A DNA stretch of 64,000 nt from Halomonas alkalisoli (GTDB lineage: Bacteria; Pseudomonadota; Gammaproteobacteria; Pseudomonadales; Halomonadaceae): assembly GCF_021412585.1 (NCBI RefSeq), contig NZ_JAKCMI010000026.1, positions 1 through 64,000 of the forward strand. Direction: 5' to 3'. The stretch's first letter is position 1; each line of letters opens with the position of its first letter. The notes below the pieces were generated by a model. That model searched no databases and had not been told where the DNA came from. It saw only the letters and a list, made by a program, of their open reading frames with translations. Shown piece after piece: positions 1 to 8,889 of this stretch. Position numbers and translations under genes: made by a program.

Positions 1-1157
1 AGGGCCACGCTGACCGTCGGCACCTCGGCATCAATCACGCCGTTGTCACTGTCAGTATCGCTGTTGCCCGCCGGATCGGTGACCGTGGCGGTGACACTGA
101 CCGCGGTGTCGCTGTTTTCCAGGTCGGTGATGGTGACCACCAGGCCGTCATCCAGCATCGCCTGGGTCACCGGGCCGTTGAACAGCTCGTTGTCCTTGCC
201 GTCGACCACCACCAGGGTGTCACCCACCTGGGTGCCGGCACCCAGGGTGACCGTGGCGTTGATGCCGTCTTCGATCTCCTCGGCGCTGTAGATGCCACCC
301 GAGGCGTCTTCCAGAGCCACGCTGACCGTCGGGGCGGTGGCGTCCAGCACCGCCTGGTCAGTTGCAACTCTTGTTTCTCCAATCTGATCGACAGTGCTCG
401 CGTTGACCGTAATAGGCCCATCGACGAGATTGCTAAGGTCGATCTCAGTCTGGTAACTCCCGTCGGGATTCACAATGGTGGTTGTAGTAGCTGTGTTTCC
501 TTCCTGATCGGTCACTACGATGTTGACGGTGCTGCCTACCGGGACATTAGTTGTCGTCCCGGTAATAGGAACTTGAGTAACGTTTTCACTATTGATGTTG
601 TCGATCGATACCGTGATGGAGCCAGGCGGCAACAGCTCGGGCTCAGGTATCAGTTCCGGCTCTTCCTCCGCTTCAGCAGCCAACAGCCCCGCCCCTTCAA
701 TTTCCGGCGGTTCTTCAAACGCTCCCATACCGAACTCGAACGCCAGCGGGTCGACGTTTTCCGCAATACGGGCCAACTGAACGAAGCTGTGGCCGCCATC
801 GGCGCCGCCGCCCGGGCCGGCACCGGCCGCGGTGGCATCGAGCACGTCGAGGAGGTCTATGTCGTCATCGTCCAGGGCGGCTAGCAGGGCCTCCAGGTCT
901 TCGTCCAGGGCGCTGAACTCGTCCATGTCCACAGGCAGGTCGGCATCGAGCTCAGGCGTCATGGCGACGACCTGGCCACCCTCGATGATGGTCGGATCCA
1001 GGTTGTCGGCAAAATCGAGCTCGACGCGTCCGTTATCGGACGTGACAAGCGACTCCCCCTCGGCCAGGGTGTCACCCACACGTAGCTCACGCATGTTGCC
1101 ATCGGCGTCGCGCGCCCAGGCCTGACCGGAAATGGATACGACAGTAGCAATGCTCAT
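1..1157 (-). CDS. LapA-like giant adhesin, N-terminal part (partial)
   Basis: This is the amino end of a large cell-surface adhesin exported by the type I system encoded just upstream; the rest lies beyond base 1. Reading from ATG at 1155-1157, preceded by a GGGAG ribosome site, 385 codons are present. Residues 1-100 resemble the retention module of LapA proteins. An acidic segment is followed by T-A-A-G at residues 109-112 (bases 822-833) in a Gly-rich context; in Pseudomonas LapA the periplasmic protease LapG cuts a TAAG at nearly the same residue number. A proline- and Glu-rich linker follows, then Ig-like domains. Their coding DNA begins to repeat with a 312-bp (104-codon) period, since bases 1-20 recur at 313-332. 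Cleavage by LapG and c-di-GMP control are inferences from the family; lapG and lapD are not in this window. Confidence 0.85.
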   Translation of the reverse strand, partial: MSIATVVSISGQAWARDADGNMRELRVGDTLAEGESLVTSDNGRVELDFADNLDPTIIEGGQVVAMTPELDADLPVDMDEFSALDEDLEALLAALDDDDIDLLDVLDATAAGAGPGGGADGGHSFVQLARIAENVDPLAFEFGMGAFEEPPEIEGAGLLAAEAEEEPELIPEPELLPPGSITVSIDNINSENVTQVPITGTTTNVPVGSTVNIVVTDQEGNTATTTTIVNPDGSYQTEIDLSNLVDGPITVNASTVDQIGETRVATDQAVLDATAPTVSVALEDASGGIYSAEEIEDGINATVTLGAGTQVGDTLVVVDGKDNELFNGPVTQAMLDDGLVVTITDLENSDTAVSVTATVTDPAGNSDTDSDNGVIDAEVPTVSVA

Positions 1158-1302
1158 GTGGTGACTCCCTGCGGACTTGGTCATTATCGGTGCCTGAACG
1201 GGTCGACCGGGAATATCCAGGGCAGGCCCATTACTGGCTTATGCTGTCACATTAGGTTACGAAGCACTGCATTGATATTGGACCGATGGACAGGGCCTGG
1301 AT

Positions 1303-1330
1303 GAGAAACGCCCGACACGACGGCCGGGCG
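1303..1330 (-). terminator. Terminator between the LuxR-type gene and the adhesin gene
   Basis: On the minus strand a CGCCCG / CGGGCG stem (1325-1330 and 1309-1314) is followed by TTTCTC. It lies in the 208-bp gap between the regulator and the adhesin, so the adhesin may be partly uncoupled from the secretion operon and have its own promoter between 1158 and 1300. Confidence 0.5.
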
Positions 1331-1365
1331 GGGTTACGAGCAGTAACGAAAATAGACGCGGAGAA

Positions 1366-1989
1366 TCAGTGGCTGTGATCGGCAATGCCGACTTCCTGCT
1401 GGGAAAGCCGCAGCACCAGCTGCATGCGGTCACGGATGCCGAGCTTGCGGAAAATCGCCCCCAGATGCGCCTTGACGGTACGCTCGGTGATATCGAGCTC
1501 ACGGGCGACGACCTTGTTGCTCTTGCCTTCGGCCACGGCGAGAGCCACTGTCCGCTCCCGTTCGGTCAACGCCGCCAGGGTCTCGCCGTGCATGCGTGCT
1601 CGCCCCCCCAGCGCCTTGAAGGTGCCCCCTACCACACTGCTCAAAAGCTCTGGCAGTACCCAGATGCCCTGGTTGCTTGTGACAAGCGCCACCTGACGCA
1701 GCAGTACCGCGGGGGAAAGCGCGTGGGCATAGCCGCGGGCGCCGGCATTCAGGGCGAGCGACGCTTCCGCGGGGTCCGGGGTGTAGCTCAGCACGACCAG
1801 AACCGCACCACGGTTCACGAGATCCCGTACCAGCGTCTCCCAGCCGTCGAGGTTGCTCATGACCCATGCCAGATCGCCCCGCCCGACCTGCTCCAGGGCC
1901 TGGGTCGGCCCCACCCAACTGGATTCGGGAAATGCCATGCGCCAGCGAGGAATCTCGTCGCGCCCGTGACAGACGAAGAAATGTGCCAT
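1366..1989 (-). CDS. LuxR-family transcriptional regulator with pseudo-receiver domain
   Basis: A 207-residue protein with a receiver-like N-terminal half (about 1-120) and a LuxR/FixJ helix-turn-helix at the C-terminus (about 138-200, including ARELDITERTVKAHL). The receiver half keeps the general fold pattern, with GARGY near its end, but I see no clear acidic pocket and no phospho-acceptor Asp where strand 3 ends (sequence WVMSNLDGW), so ordinary phosphorylation control is doubtful. The ATG at 1987-1989 overlaps the lapC stop as TGATG, which implies translational coupling; an in-frame TTG lies one codon upstream. Its place between the secretion genes and the adhesin suggests it regulates the adhesin, but that is inference. 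Confidence 0.8.
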   Translation of the reverse strand: MAHFFVCHGRDEIPRWRMAFPESSWVGPTQALEQVGRGDLAWVMSNLDGWETLVRDLVNRGAVLVVLSYTPDPAEASLALNAGARGYAHALSPAVLLRQVALVTSNQGIWVLPELLSSVVGGTFKALGGRARMHGETLAALTERERTVALAVAEGKSNKVVARELDITERTVKAHLGAIFRKLGIRDRMQLVLRLSQQEVGIADHSH

Positions 1990-3419
1990 CAACGCTCCCC
2001 CATAGAGTCACTCCATGCCCGCAGCACGGGCTTGAGCAAATACTGCATCACGGTGCGCTTGCCGGTCATGACGTCGACCTGGGCGGTCATGCCGGGTATC
2101 ACCGACAGCTCGTTCGCGAGCTCCTCGCCGTCGACCGTCCGCACACGAACCAGGTAGTAGGTATTGCCTTCATCGTCGGTGATGGTGTCGGCACTGATAT
2201 GATCCAGTTCGGCCTGCAGGCCGCCATAGATGGCGAAATCGTAGGCGGTCAACTTGATCGTGGCGGGCTGCCCGGGACGCAGGAAAGCGATGTCCTGCGG
2301 AGCGATTCGTGCCTCGACCAGCAGTTGGTCATCGCTGGGTATGATATCCACCACTTCCTGGCCGGCTTGCGCAACGCCGCCGATGGTGTTGATCGCCAGG
2401 CGCTGCACCACGCCAGCCACGGGGGAGCGCACTTCCGCCAGGCGGACCCGATCCTCGAGACCGGCACTCGACTCGTCCAGCGCGTTGATATCGCCCAGAG
2501 TCTGGGCCAGATCGTTGCGCCAGTCGCTGCGCCGTTCGATACTCACTTCACGCAGCTGTGTCCTCGACTCCTCCACCGCCGCCTCGAGCCTTGCCACCGC
2601 CGATGCCGCCTGGTTGCGCTCACCGGTGGCCCGCGACACCTCCCGCTCCAGCCGCAGAATGTCCACCTCTGAAACAGCGCCGGACTGCAGCAGCGGTCGG
2701 GTCAGGTTCAGCTCCTGGCCGGCCATGTTCGCCTCGCGCTGGGCGGTGTCCCGCCTGGCTTTCGCCTCGTTGAGCTCCTCCTCGCGCTGGCGGATACGGT
2801 CACGAAGGATACTCTCCTGCTCGCGCAGTTCTTCACGGCGGCTCTCGTAGACCTCGCGCTCCTGGGCCACGATATGGGGCGCCTCGGCACGCAGCTCCTC
2901 GTCCGGATCGAACGGGGTATCCGTTATCAAGGCACGGAGACGCTCGGCCCGGGCCTTGAGCGTCAAGGCCTGGGCCCGGTTCTCGCGGAAGTTGGCCACG
3001 AAGCGGGTGGGATCGATGCGCATCAATACCTCTCCCGCCTCGACCAGTTGCCCTTCCCGTACCAGGATCTCCTGTACCACCCCGCCGTCGAAGGACTGTA
3101 CCTTCTGCAGCTGGCTTGAGGGGATGACCCGCCCGGTGCCACGCGTCACCTCGTCGATGGAGGCGAAGTAAGCCCAGGTGATCAGCGCTGCCACGGCCAG
3201 TGCAAAGGTGTAAAGGAAGGCCCGCGCCCGAATCGGGTCCTGCTGCATGCGCGCCCAGTCGGCGTCGCTGGCCCAGTCGCGGTTGAGGTGGGCCGATGTG
3301 ACTCGCCGGGAAAAGAGCCGGTCGATGAATGGCCGGAACGGCTTGCCGCCCACCTCGGAAAAGCGCCCGATCGCCTCGAAACCCTGCTGCTCGGCCGTTG
3401 GCCCCTTCGGCTTCGCCAT
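1989..3419 (-). CDS. lapC: HlyD-family type I secretion membrane-fusion protein (LapC-like)
   Basis: The periplasmic adaptor that links the inner-membrane ABC exporter to the outer-membrane TolC-type channel for adhesin export. It has 476 residues: a cytoplasmic N-terminus, one membrane segment around residues 68-88, a first half-lipoyl motif (VQSFDGGVVQEILVREGQ), a long Glu/Arg-rich coiled coil (about 140-300), then a second lipoyl half and a beta-barrel region. The C-terminal NELSVIPGMTAQVDVMTGKR is typical of HlyD/LapC proteins. Its start overlaps the lapB stop as TGATG, and its own stop overlaps the LuxR-type start in the same way, so the three genes are tightly coupled. Confidence 0.9.
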   Translation of the reverse strand: MAKPKGPTAEQQGFEAIGRFSEVGGKPFRPFIDRLFSRRVTSAHLNRDWASDADWARMQQDPIRARAFLYTFALAVAALITWAYFASIDEVTRGTGRVIPSSQLQKVQSFDGGVVQEILVREGQLVEAGEVLMRIDPTRFVANFRENRAQALTLKARAERLRALITDTPFDPDEELRAEAPHIVAQEREVYESRREELREQESILRDRIRQREEELNEAKARRDTAQREANMAGQELNLTRPLLQSGAVSEVDILRLEREVSRATGERNQAASAVARLEAAVEESRTQLREVSIERRSDWRNDLAQTLGDINALDESSAGLEDRVRLAEVRSPVAGVVQRLAINTIGGVAQAGQEVVDIIPSDDQLLVEARIAPQDIAFLRPGQPATIKLTAYDFAIYGGLQAELDHISADTITDDEGNTYYLVRVRTVDGEELANELSVIPGMTAQVDVMTGKRTVMQYLLKPVLRAWSDSMGER

Positions 3420-5590
3420 CAGTTGGCCCTCCCGATCTGACCCTTGCGCAGGGCCTCGACCACCTTGTCGCGAGGACCGTCGGCGACCACCTTGCCGGCG
3501 TCGATGACGATGATGCGATCGACCAGTGACAGCAACGACGTACGGTGCGTGACGACGATCATGGTCTTGCCCTTGGCATAGGACTGCAGGCTCGCCTTGA
3601 AGCTCTCTTCGCTGGCATGGTCCATGGCGCTGGACGGCTCGTCCAGCAGCAGTATCTGGGGGTCGTGAACCAGCGCCCGGGCAATGGCAACGGCCTGGCG
3701 CTGGCCGCCGGATAGCGACTGGCCGCGCTCACCCACCTGCAGGTCGACGCCGTGGGGGTGTGAGTTGACCAGGCCCTGCAGGCCGGCCAGCTCGATCGCA
3801 CGCAGCAGCGCCTCATCGTCCACCCCATCGCTCCCGCCGCCCGCCACCACGTTGTCACGCAGCGAACCGAAGAACAGGCTGACGTCCTGGGGCACGTAGC
3901 CGATATGGCGCCTCAGCTGGATGGGGTCGAACTGGCGAATGTCCACCCCATCAACCAGAACGGCCCCGCCGGTGGGCTGGTAGAGGCCCAGCATCAGCTT
4001 GTTCAGCGTCGACTTGCCACATCCGACCCGGCCCAGCAGCGCCACCTTCTCGCCAGGCTCGATCTTCAACGAGATATCGCGTAGCGCATCGCGCTCCTCT
4101 TCCGGATAGCGCAGCGTCACCTTGTCGAAGCGGATCTCGCCGCGAATGACCGGGCGGCTGATGAACTGCTTGCCGTCGGGCCGTTCCACCGGCCGCTCCA
4201 TCACGCCATTGAGTGACTGCAGCGCCGTTGACGACTGGTGATACTGCGCCAGCAGCGCAGCGGCCTGGCTGACCGGCGCCATGGCCCGGGACGAAAGCAG
4301 ATAGGCCGCGATCAGGCCACCCTGGGTCAGCTGTCCATCGATGATCAGGTAGACGCCGATGATGATCACGCTGACGGCGACGCTGTGCTGCGCCCATTGC
4401 GCCACGCTGGTCACCGAGGAGCTGACCAGGCGTAACTGTGCTGACGTACGCGACAGGAAGGCGCTCGCCTTCTCCCAGGAGCCCTGGATGCGGCTCTCGG
4501 CACGCAGCGTCTTGACGGTTTCCAGGTGCGAGATCGATTCCACCAGGGTGGCGTTGCGCTGCGCACCGATCCGCCAGGTCGTCTCGGAAAGCTCATGCAG
4601 CTTGCCCTGCGCCGCCATGGCATAGAGCAGGACGAACAGGATGCCGGCAATCACGGGCAGCACCAGTGGCGGGCCGATCAGCGCAATGATGCCGGCAAAG
4701 AGCAGCACGAACGGCAGGTCGACCAGGGAGACCACCGTTGCCGAACCAATGAAGGCACGCACCGATTCGAAGGACTGCAGGGTGGCCGCGAAGGAACCCG
4801 TGGAAGCCGGCCGCGCCTCCATGCGCAGGCCCAATACCCTGGCCATGATGGAGGACGAGAGCTTGACGTCGGCCCGGCTGGCGGCGAGGTCGACGAAGGC
4901 GTTGCGCATCAGGCGCAGCACCAGGTCGAAGCAGAGCACGACAAAGATACCGGCTGCCAGCACCCAGAGCGTTTCTGTCGCCTGGTTGGGCACCACGCGG
5001 TCGTAGACGTTGAGCACGAACAGCGGCATCGCCACGGCAAACAGGTTGATCAGCAATGAGCCGATGATGACGTCGCGGTAGAGCTTGCGGTTCTCGCGAA
5101 TGACGCCCCAGAACCAGTGGCGAGCCCGCTGTTGCTTGACTTCCGGACCACGCTCATCGAAGCGGAAACGCGGACGCACGTAGATGGCCTGGCCGCTGTA
5201 GCTGCCGAGCAAGCCATCGAGATTCACTTCGGTAACGGCTTCCCCCAGTTCGGGGAAGATCACCTTGGCCTGTCGTGTCTTGATATCCAGGGCGACGAGC
5301 ACGCAGGCACGACCCGGCTCGAGCAGCAGGACGACAGGAAAAAGGGCTGGATTGAGCTGCACCAGGCGGCTCTTGACGATTCTTGCCGTCATGCCTGCCC
5401 GGGTGGCGGCACGCGGAAAGACGCCCGGGGTCAGCCTGCCATCCTCGAGCGGCAGGCCCGCCGTCAGGGATTCGGCAGTGACACCGTGGTCATGCGCAAG
5501 GGCGATACTTTGCAGGCAGGCGAGCAGTTCATCACGCACTGCGGACCGCGCCGACTCCGGCGCCGGTTCAAGATTTTCCTGTCGGGTCAC
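3419..5590 (-). CDS. lapB: Type I secretion ABC permease/ATPase (LapB-like)
   Basis: The inner-membrane exporter ATPase, 723 residues, starting from GTG at 5588-5590. The N-terminal 130 residues are a C39-peptidase-like domain without the usual catalytic Cys context, as in RTX exporters that do not cleave a leader. An ABC transmembrane region (about 165-450) follows, then the nucleotide-binding domain with Walker A GRVGCGKS (520-527), the signature LSGGQ and Walker B ILLLDEPSSAMD. It sits downstream of the outer-membrane component after a 108-bp gap and overlaps lapC. The family exports large adhesins without a cleaved signal peptide; the adhesin at the end of this operon is the obvious substrate. 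Confidence 0.92.
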   Translation of the reverse strand: MTRQENLEPAPESARSAVRDELLACLQSIALAHDHGVTAESLTAGLPLEDGRLTPGVFPRAATRAGMTARIVKSRLVQLNPALFPVVLLLEPGRACVLVALDIKTRQAKVIFPELGEAVTEVNLDGLLGSYSGQAIYVRPRFRFDERGPEVKQQRARHWFWGVIRENRKLYRDVIIGSLLINLFAVAMPLFVLNVYDRVVPNQATETLWVLAAGIFVVLCFDLVLRLMRNAFVDLAASRADVKLSSSIMARVLGLRMEARPASTGSFAATLQSFESVRAFIGSATVVSLVDLPFVLLFAGIIALIGPPLVLPVIAGILFVLLYAMAAQGKLHELSETTWRIGAQRNATLVESISHLETVKTLRAESRIQGSWEKASAFLSRTSAQLRLVSSSVTSVAQWAQHSVAVSVIIIGVYLIIDGQLTQGGLIAAYLLSSRAMAPVSQAAALLAQYHQSSTALQSLNGVMERPVERPDGKQFISRPVIRGEIRFDKVTLRYPEEERDALRDISLKIEPGEKVALLGRVGCGKSTLNKLMLGLYQPTGGAVLVDGVDIRQFDPIQLRRHIGYVPQDVSLFFGSLRDNVVAGGGSDGVDDEALLRAIELAGLQGLVNSHPHGVDLQVGERGQSLSGGQRQAVAIARALVHDPQILLLDEPSSAMDHASEESFKASLQSYAKGKTMIVVTHRTSLLSLVDRIIVIDAGKVVADGPRDKVVEALRKGQIGRAN

Positions 5591-5698
5591 AGCTACCTCT
5601 TGCGAAAGCGGGAGCGATGCAGGCCGCAGCGAGCGTGCGGCCTGACATCAGGCAATGGCCCGGCCGTAACCGGGCTCATAGGCAGGCATTGCTCGCTC

Positions 5699-7933
5699 CT
5701 AACCACGCACCGCATAGGCACCGTGATACCCCATCCGGTCGAGCCGGGTCTGGAGCTCATCCAGCTCACGAGAGTCGATCGGCCCCAGACGAACCCGGTG
5801 CAGGCCGGAACCGCTGGCGAGGGTGGCCGGACGATCCAGCACGCGGCTCAGCTCATCACGCAGGCCGAGCGCCGATTCCTCCTGTGACAGCGCCGCCACC
5901 TGCAGGAACATGGCATTTTCCGGCACGATAGCAGCCATATTGGTGCTCTCGATGTCAGCCAACCCCTGCGGGATGTTGGCATACAGGCCCTGTGGCGTCT
6001 CAATCGCCTGCTCGGCCGTTTCCGGCTTTTGCACCGCAGGCTTCGACACGCTGCCGAACACGGCTTCGTCCTGCTGCCCCGGCTGCTGGAGGCGGCTGGC
6101 ATTCTCCTGGCGAGTCTCCAGGGTTACCTCGACCCGACGATTCTGCTGACGCCCCTGCGCCGTATCATTGCTGGCAATGGGCTGCCGGGAGCCGTAGCCC
6201 CGCGTTTCGATCAGGTCACGCGGCACGCCCTGGCTGACCAGGTAGTCGGCAACGCTATCGGCTCGGCGCTGTGACAGCGGATCGTTGATGGCATCGGTGC
6301 CTGTGCTGTCGGCATGGCCGGCGATGAAGACGCCGCCGAGGTTTTCCCGATCGCGAATCTGGGTGACCAGCGCATCGAGTTCATTCCTGGCGTTCGGGGT
6401 CAGGTCGGCGCTGTTCACGGCGAACAGGGCATCGGCGGAGAGAGTGACATCCGGCCCCCGGACAGGAGCCGGTACGTTCACGCCGCCGGTCAGGTCCGCC
6501 AGGGTGAAGCCGGCCGGGCCCTGCACCGGGCAGATCACGCTGGGGTCGAGCTCGACACCGTCACTGCCCATTTCCGCCAGGCTGGGCATGTCGTCACGCG
6601 CCACCCCCATCGCCTGCATCAGCTGTCCCATGGCCGCCAGTGTGCGGGCATCAGCGAGCACGACGTCATATTCGGCGTTGACGTAGGCGCGGCTGGCCTC
6701 GAAGTACTCGTTTTCGCTGTCCAGCACGTCGAGCAGCGTACGCTCACCGATATCGAACTGCTGCTGGTAGGCCCCGCGAACCCGGTCGATGGACTGGCGG
6801 TGCTCGTTCAGGTACTGCATCTGCTCGCGCAGTCGCTGGGTGTCGTTGTAGGCGATCTGGGTGGTCTGCCTGACATCGTGACACGCCTTGTCGCGCAGGC
6901 TCACCGACTGCTCGACACGGTCACTGGCGGCACGGAAGGAGGCCAGGTCGCTGCCGCCACGGTACAGGTTCATGCTCGCCACCAGCTCGATGCTGTGCTG
7001 GTCGCGACGCCCCGCAATGCCGCTTTCGTTGTTGGTACCGGTACGGCCACGCAGGTCCAGCCGCGGCTGGAAGCCCGCCCGGGTGCCCGCCTGTTCCGCC
7101 CGCGACGCCTCGATGTTCTCGATGGCGGCATGGAACTCGGGATTCCCCTCGAAGGCCATGTTGACCGCGTCGGCGACCGAAGGCGGCAGGCGGTCGTCAA
7201 GCTGCGGCGCTGGCGCGAGATTCTCGGCAGGCAGGGCGCCCACGATCCGCTGGTACCGTGCCGTCACGTCGTGCAGGTTGGAGGCCTCGGTCATCAGGTT
7301 GGACTCGGCCAGTGCCAGGCGGCCGGAGATCTGCTGGAGGTCGACCCCACGACCGGCACCGGAGCGGACGCGATCCTCGATCTGGTTGAAGACCCGCTGA
7401 TGGTCGGCGTAGTTGTCCTGGGCCAGACGCACCAGGTCGCGGTAACGGCTGACATCCAGATAGGCACGCGCCGCCTCGAGCGCCACGTTCTCGCTGGCAC
7501 CCAGCAGTTCGTAGTAGCGCACCAGCTTGGCACGGTCCAGGCGCTCGACCTCGCTACGCGTGGCGAAGCCATCGTAGATCATCTGATTGAGCGTCAGTTC
7601 GGCGAAATCGGTATCGTAGCTGCCGCGACCATCCCCTTCGGTGTCTTCACGACCAATACCGGCGGCCACATCGATGCTGGGCAGGTAGTTGCCGCGTGCC
7701 ACACCCACATCATGACCGGCGGCGTTCAGCCCATTCCAGGCTGCCTGTACTTCAGGGTTTGTCATCAGCGCCTGGCGTATCACCTGCTGGAGGTCGGCAG
7801 ATCCCGGGGCTGCCATTCCCGGTGGCAGGCTCTGTGCTACGGCTGCCGCGATCGGAAGTAGCGTCAACGATGAGCCCAGCGCGACGGCCTTGACCAGACG
7901 ACGGGTACGAGAGAGGTCAGAGTTCTTCTTCAT
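5699..7933 (-). CDS. TolC-OmpA-SPOR fusion outer-membrane channel (LapE-like)
   Basis: The first gene of the adhesin secretion operon, 744 residues. A signal peptide (about 1-34, ending AAAVAQS) leads into a TolC-type channel domain with two paired repeats (about 45-455). An OmpA-like peptidoglycan-binding domain follows (about 492-607, with GHADSTGTDAIND and LSQRRADSVADYL), and then a SPOR domain (about 662-741, with AMFLQVAALSQEESAL and LHRVRLGPI). A usual TolC/LapE protein is about 450 residues, so roughly 290 residues are added. OmpA and SPOR domains both bind cell-wall peptidoglycan, so the fusion may anchor the secretion channel to the wall; that role is inferred. A GAAAAGGGA ribosome site precedes the ATG. 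Confidence 0.88.
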   Translation of the reverse strand: MKKNSDLSRTRRLVKAVALGSSLTLLPIAAAVAQSLPPGMAAPGSADLQQVIRQALMTNPEVQAAWNGLNAAGHDVGVARGNYLPSIDVAAGIGREDTEGDGRGSYDTDFAELTLNQMIYDGFATRSEVERLDRAKLVRYYELLGASENVALEAARAYLDVSRYRDLVRLAQDNYADHQRVFNQIEDRVRSGAGRGVDLQQISGRLALAESNLMTEASNLHDVTARYQRIVGALPAENLAPAPQLDDRLPPSVADAVNMAFEGNPEFHAAIENIEASRAEQAGTRAGFQPRLDLRGRTGTNNESGIAGRRDQHSIELVASMNLYRGGSDLASFRAASDRVEQSVSLRDKACHDVRQTTQIAYNDTQRLREQMQYLNEHRQSIDRVRGAYQQQFDIGERTLLDVLDSENEYFEASRAYVNAEYDVVLADARTLAAMGQLMQAMGVARDDMPSLAEMGSDGVELDPSVICPVQGPAGFTLADLTGGVNVPAPVRGPDVTLSADALFAVNSADLTPNARNELDALVTQIRDRENLGGVFIAGHADSTGTDAINDPLSQRRADSVADYLVSQGVPRDLIETRGYGSRQPIASNDTAQGRQQNRRVEVTLETRQENASRLQQPGQQDEAVFGSVSKPAVQKPETAEQAIETPQGLYANIPQGLADIESTNMAAIVPENAMFLQVAALSQEESALGLRDELSRVLDRPATLASGSGLHRVRLGPIDSRELDELQTRLDRMGYHGAYAVRG

Positions 7934-8453
7934 GGTGTTCCCTTTTCATGAGATCGGACGCCTGTCACTACAGGTATGGTCCGGCTTGAAGTATTCTTTG
8001 AATTGTTGTTATTTCGGGGCTCACCCGCCCATTGGAGGGGGTGGTGCATCCTTTCCCGATTCCCTTTCGAAACCTGATCTATCGCTGGCATCATGCGAAC
8101 CGCTCACACGGCCACACCACAGGGCTGTTATCACGCGTTTCCAGCGTGTCGCGTCCTGAGCGTCATGACACAATGCACTATTTCCGCTCAAATAGCCTGT
8201 CATACCACAAGCTATCCAGAACCAGTGACACCAGCCGACAGAATATGAACCACCACAGGCTTTTTTGTGATGTCTGATGGTTTGTAATATAGCGTAACCG
8301 AGCTTGTCGTTTTGTCCAACAACTTCCGTGTAAACGCTGACCCAACACTCGCCGCTCTTGATCCCGCGCACCGATCAGGCCCTCTCCCGACCACCGCCAA
8401 ACATGCTATCGTCAAGCCATCACCGACACGGCCATCATCACAAGGAGACCGCC
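7934..8453. promoter_or_regulatory. Divergent intergenic region upstream of the adhesin operon
   Basis: About 520 bp without a convincing gene, between the divergent secretion operon and the small gene at 8454. It is less GC-rich than its surroundings and should hold the operon promoter. A symmetrical dyad CTATTT-CCGCTC-AAATAG at 8178-8195 is a possible operator. I cannot assign a specific regulator. Confidence 0.4.
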
Positions 8454-8735
8454 ATGTCCGCATCCGAAATTCAGAAGACTCGTGTGATCAATGAATTGCG
8501 CGGGTTCATCAAGAAGCTCCTTCAGGAGCCGGAGATCCTCGAACAATCGCTTGCCATTGCAAGGCGTCATCTGGGCGAGAATAGCCAGGAGGGGGTCGTG
8601 TCTCGTATCGCCAACGAAATCTCCGACACCACCGGCATCCATATACCCGAAGACCCCGCCGATCACTCCGAAGCCGACAGGCTGTTTCTCGAGCTGCTGA
8701 AGGAAGTGGTAAGCGAGGAGCAGGCCCTCTACTGA
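8454..8735 (+). CDS. Small conserved-looking acidic protein of unknown function
   Basis: A 93-residue soluble protein, rich in Glu and Leu, with a good ribosome site (AAGGAGA, 6 bases before ATG 8454). The sequence looks mostly alpha-helical, with no signal peptide, membrane segment or cysteine motif. I do not recognise the family. It is transcribed away from the adhesin operon and ends in a strong inverted repeat, so it is probably monocistronic. Confidence 0.65.
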   Translation: MSASEIQKTRVINELRGFIKKLLQEPEILEQSLAIARRHLGENSQEGVVSRIANEISDTTGIHIPEDPADHSEADRLFLELLKEVVSEEQALY

Positions 8736-8766
8736 GCCCGCCCTGCCCCTGCCTTTATCCGATGAT

Positions 8767-8788
8767 ATGCCCGGCCCCGGCCGGGCAT
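8767..8788 (+). terminator. Inverted repeat after the 8454 gene
   Basis: A perfect 10-base inverted repeat, ATGCCCGGCC-CC-GGCCGGGCAT, lies 31 bases after the stop codon and is followed by GTTGT. It would form a very stable hairpin and probably ends the transcript, although the T-tract is poor. Confidence 0.5.
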
Positions 8789-8889
8789 GTTGTATCGAAC
8801 GCCCATGACGACCAGCCTGCCTGCGGAAGCGACACTCTGCTACAATGGGCAACCATCTGATTTTACGCCTCTTTTACAAGCACCTGCCG

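Noticed and set aside
1180..1210. FliA-like ACCGATAA upstream of the adhesin
   Set aside because: There is no TAAA/TCAA -35 at N11 spacing, unlike the three accepted FliA sites.
8021..8371. Open frame of 116 codons on the minus strand in the 520-bp gap
   Set aside because: Odd composition with many Trp/Cys/His, no ribosome site and no family resemblance; the gap reads better as a control region.
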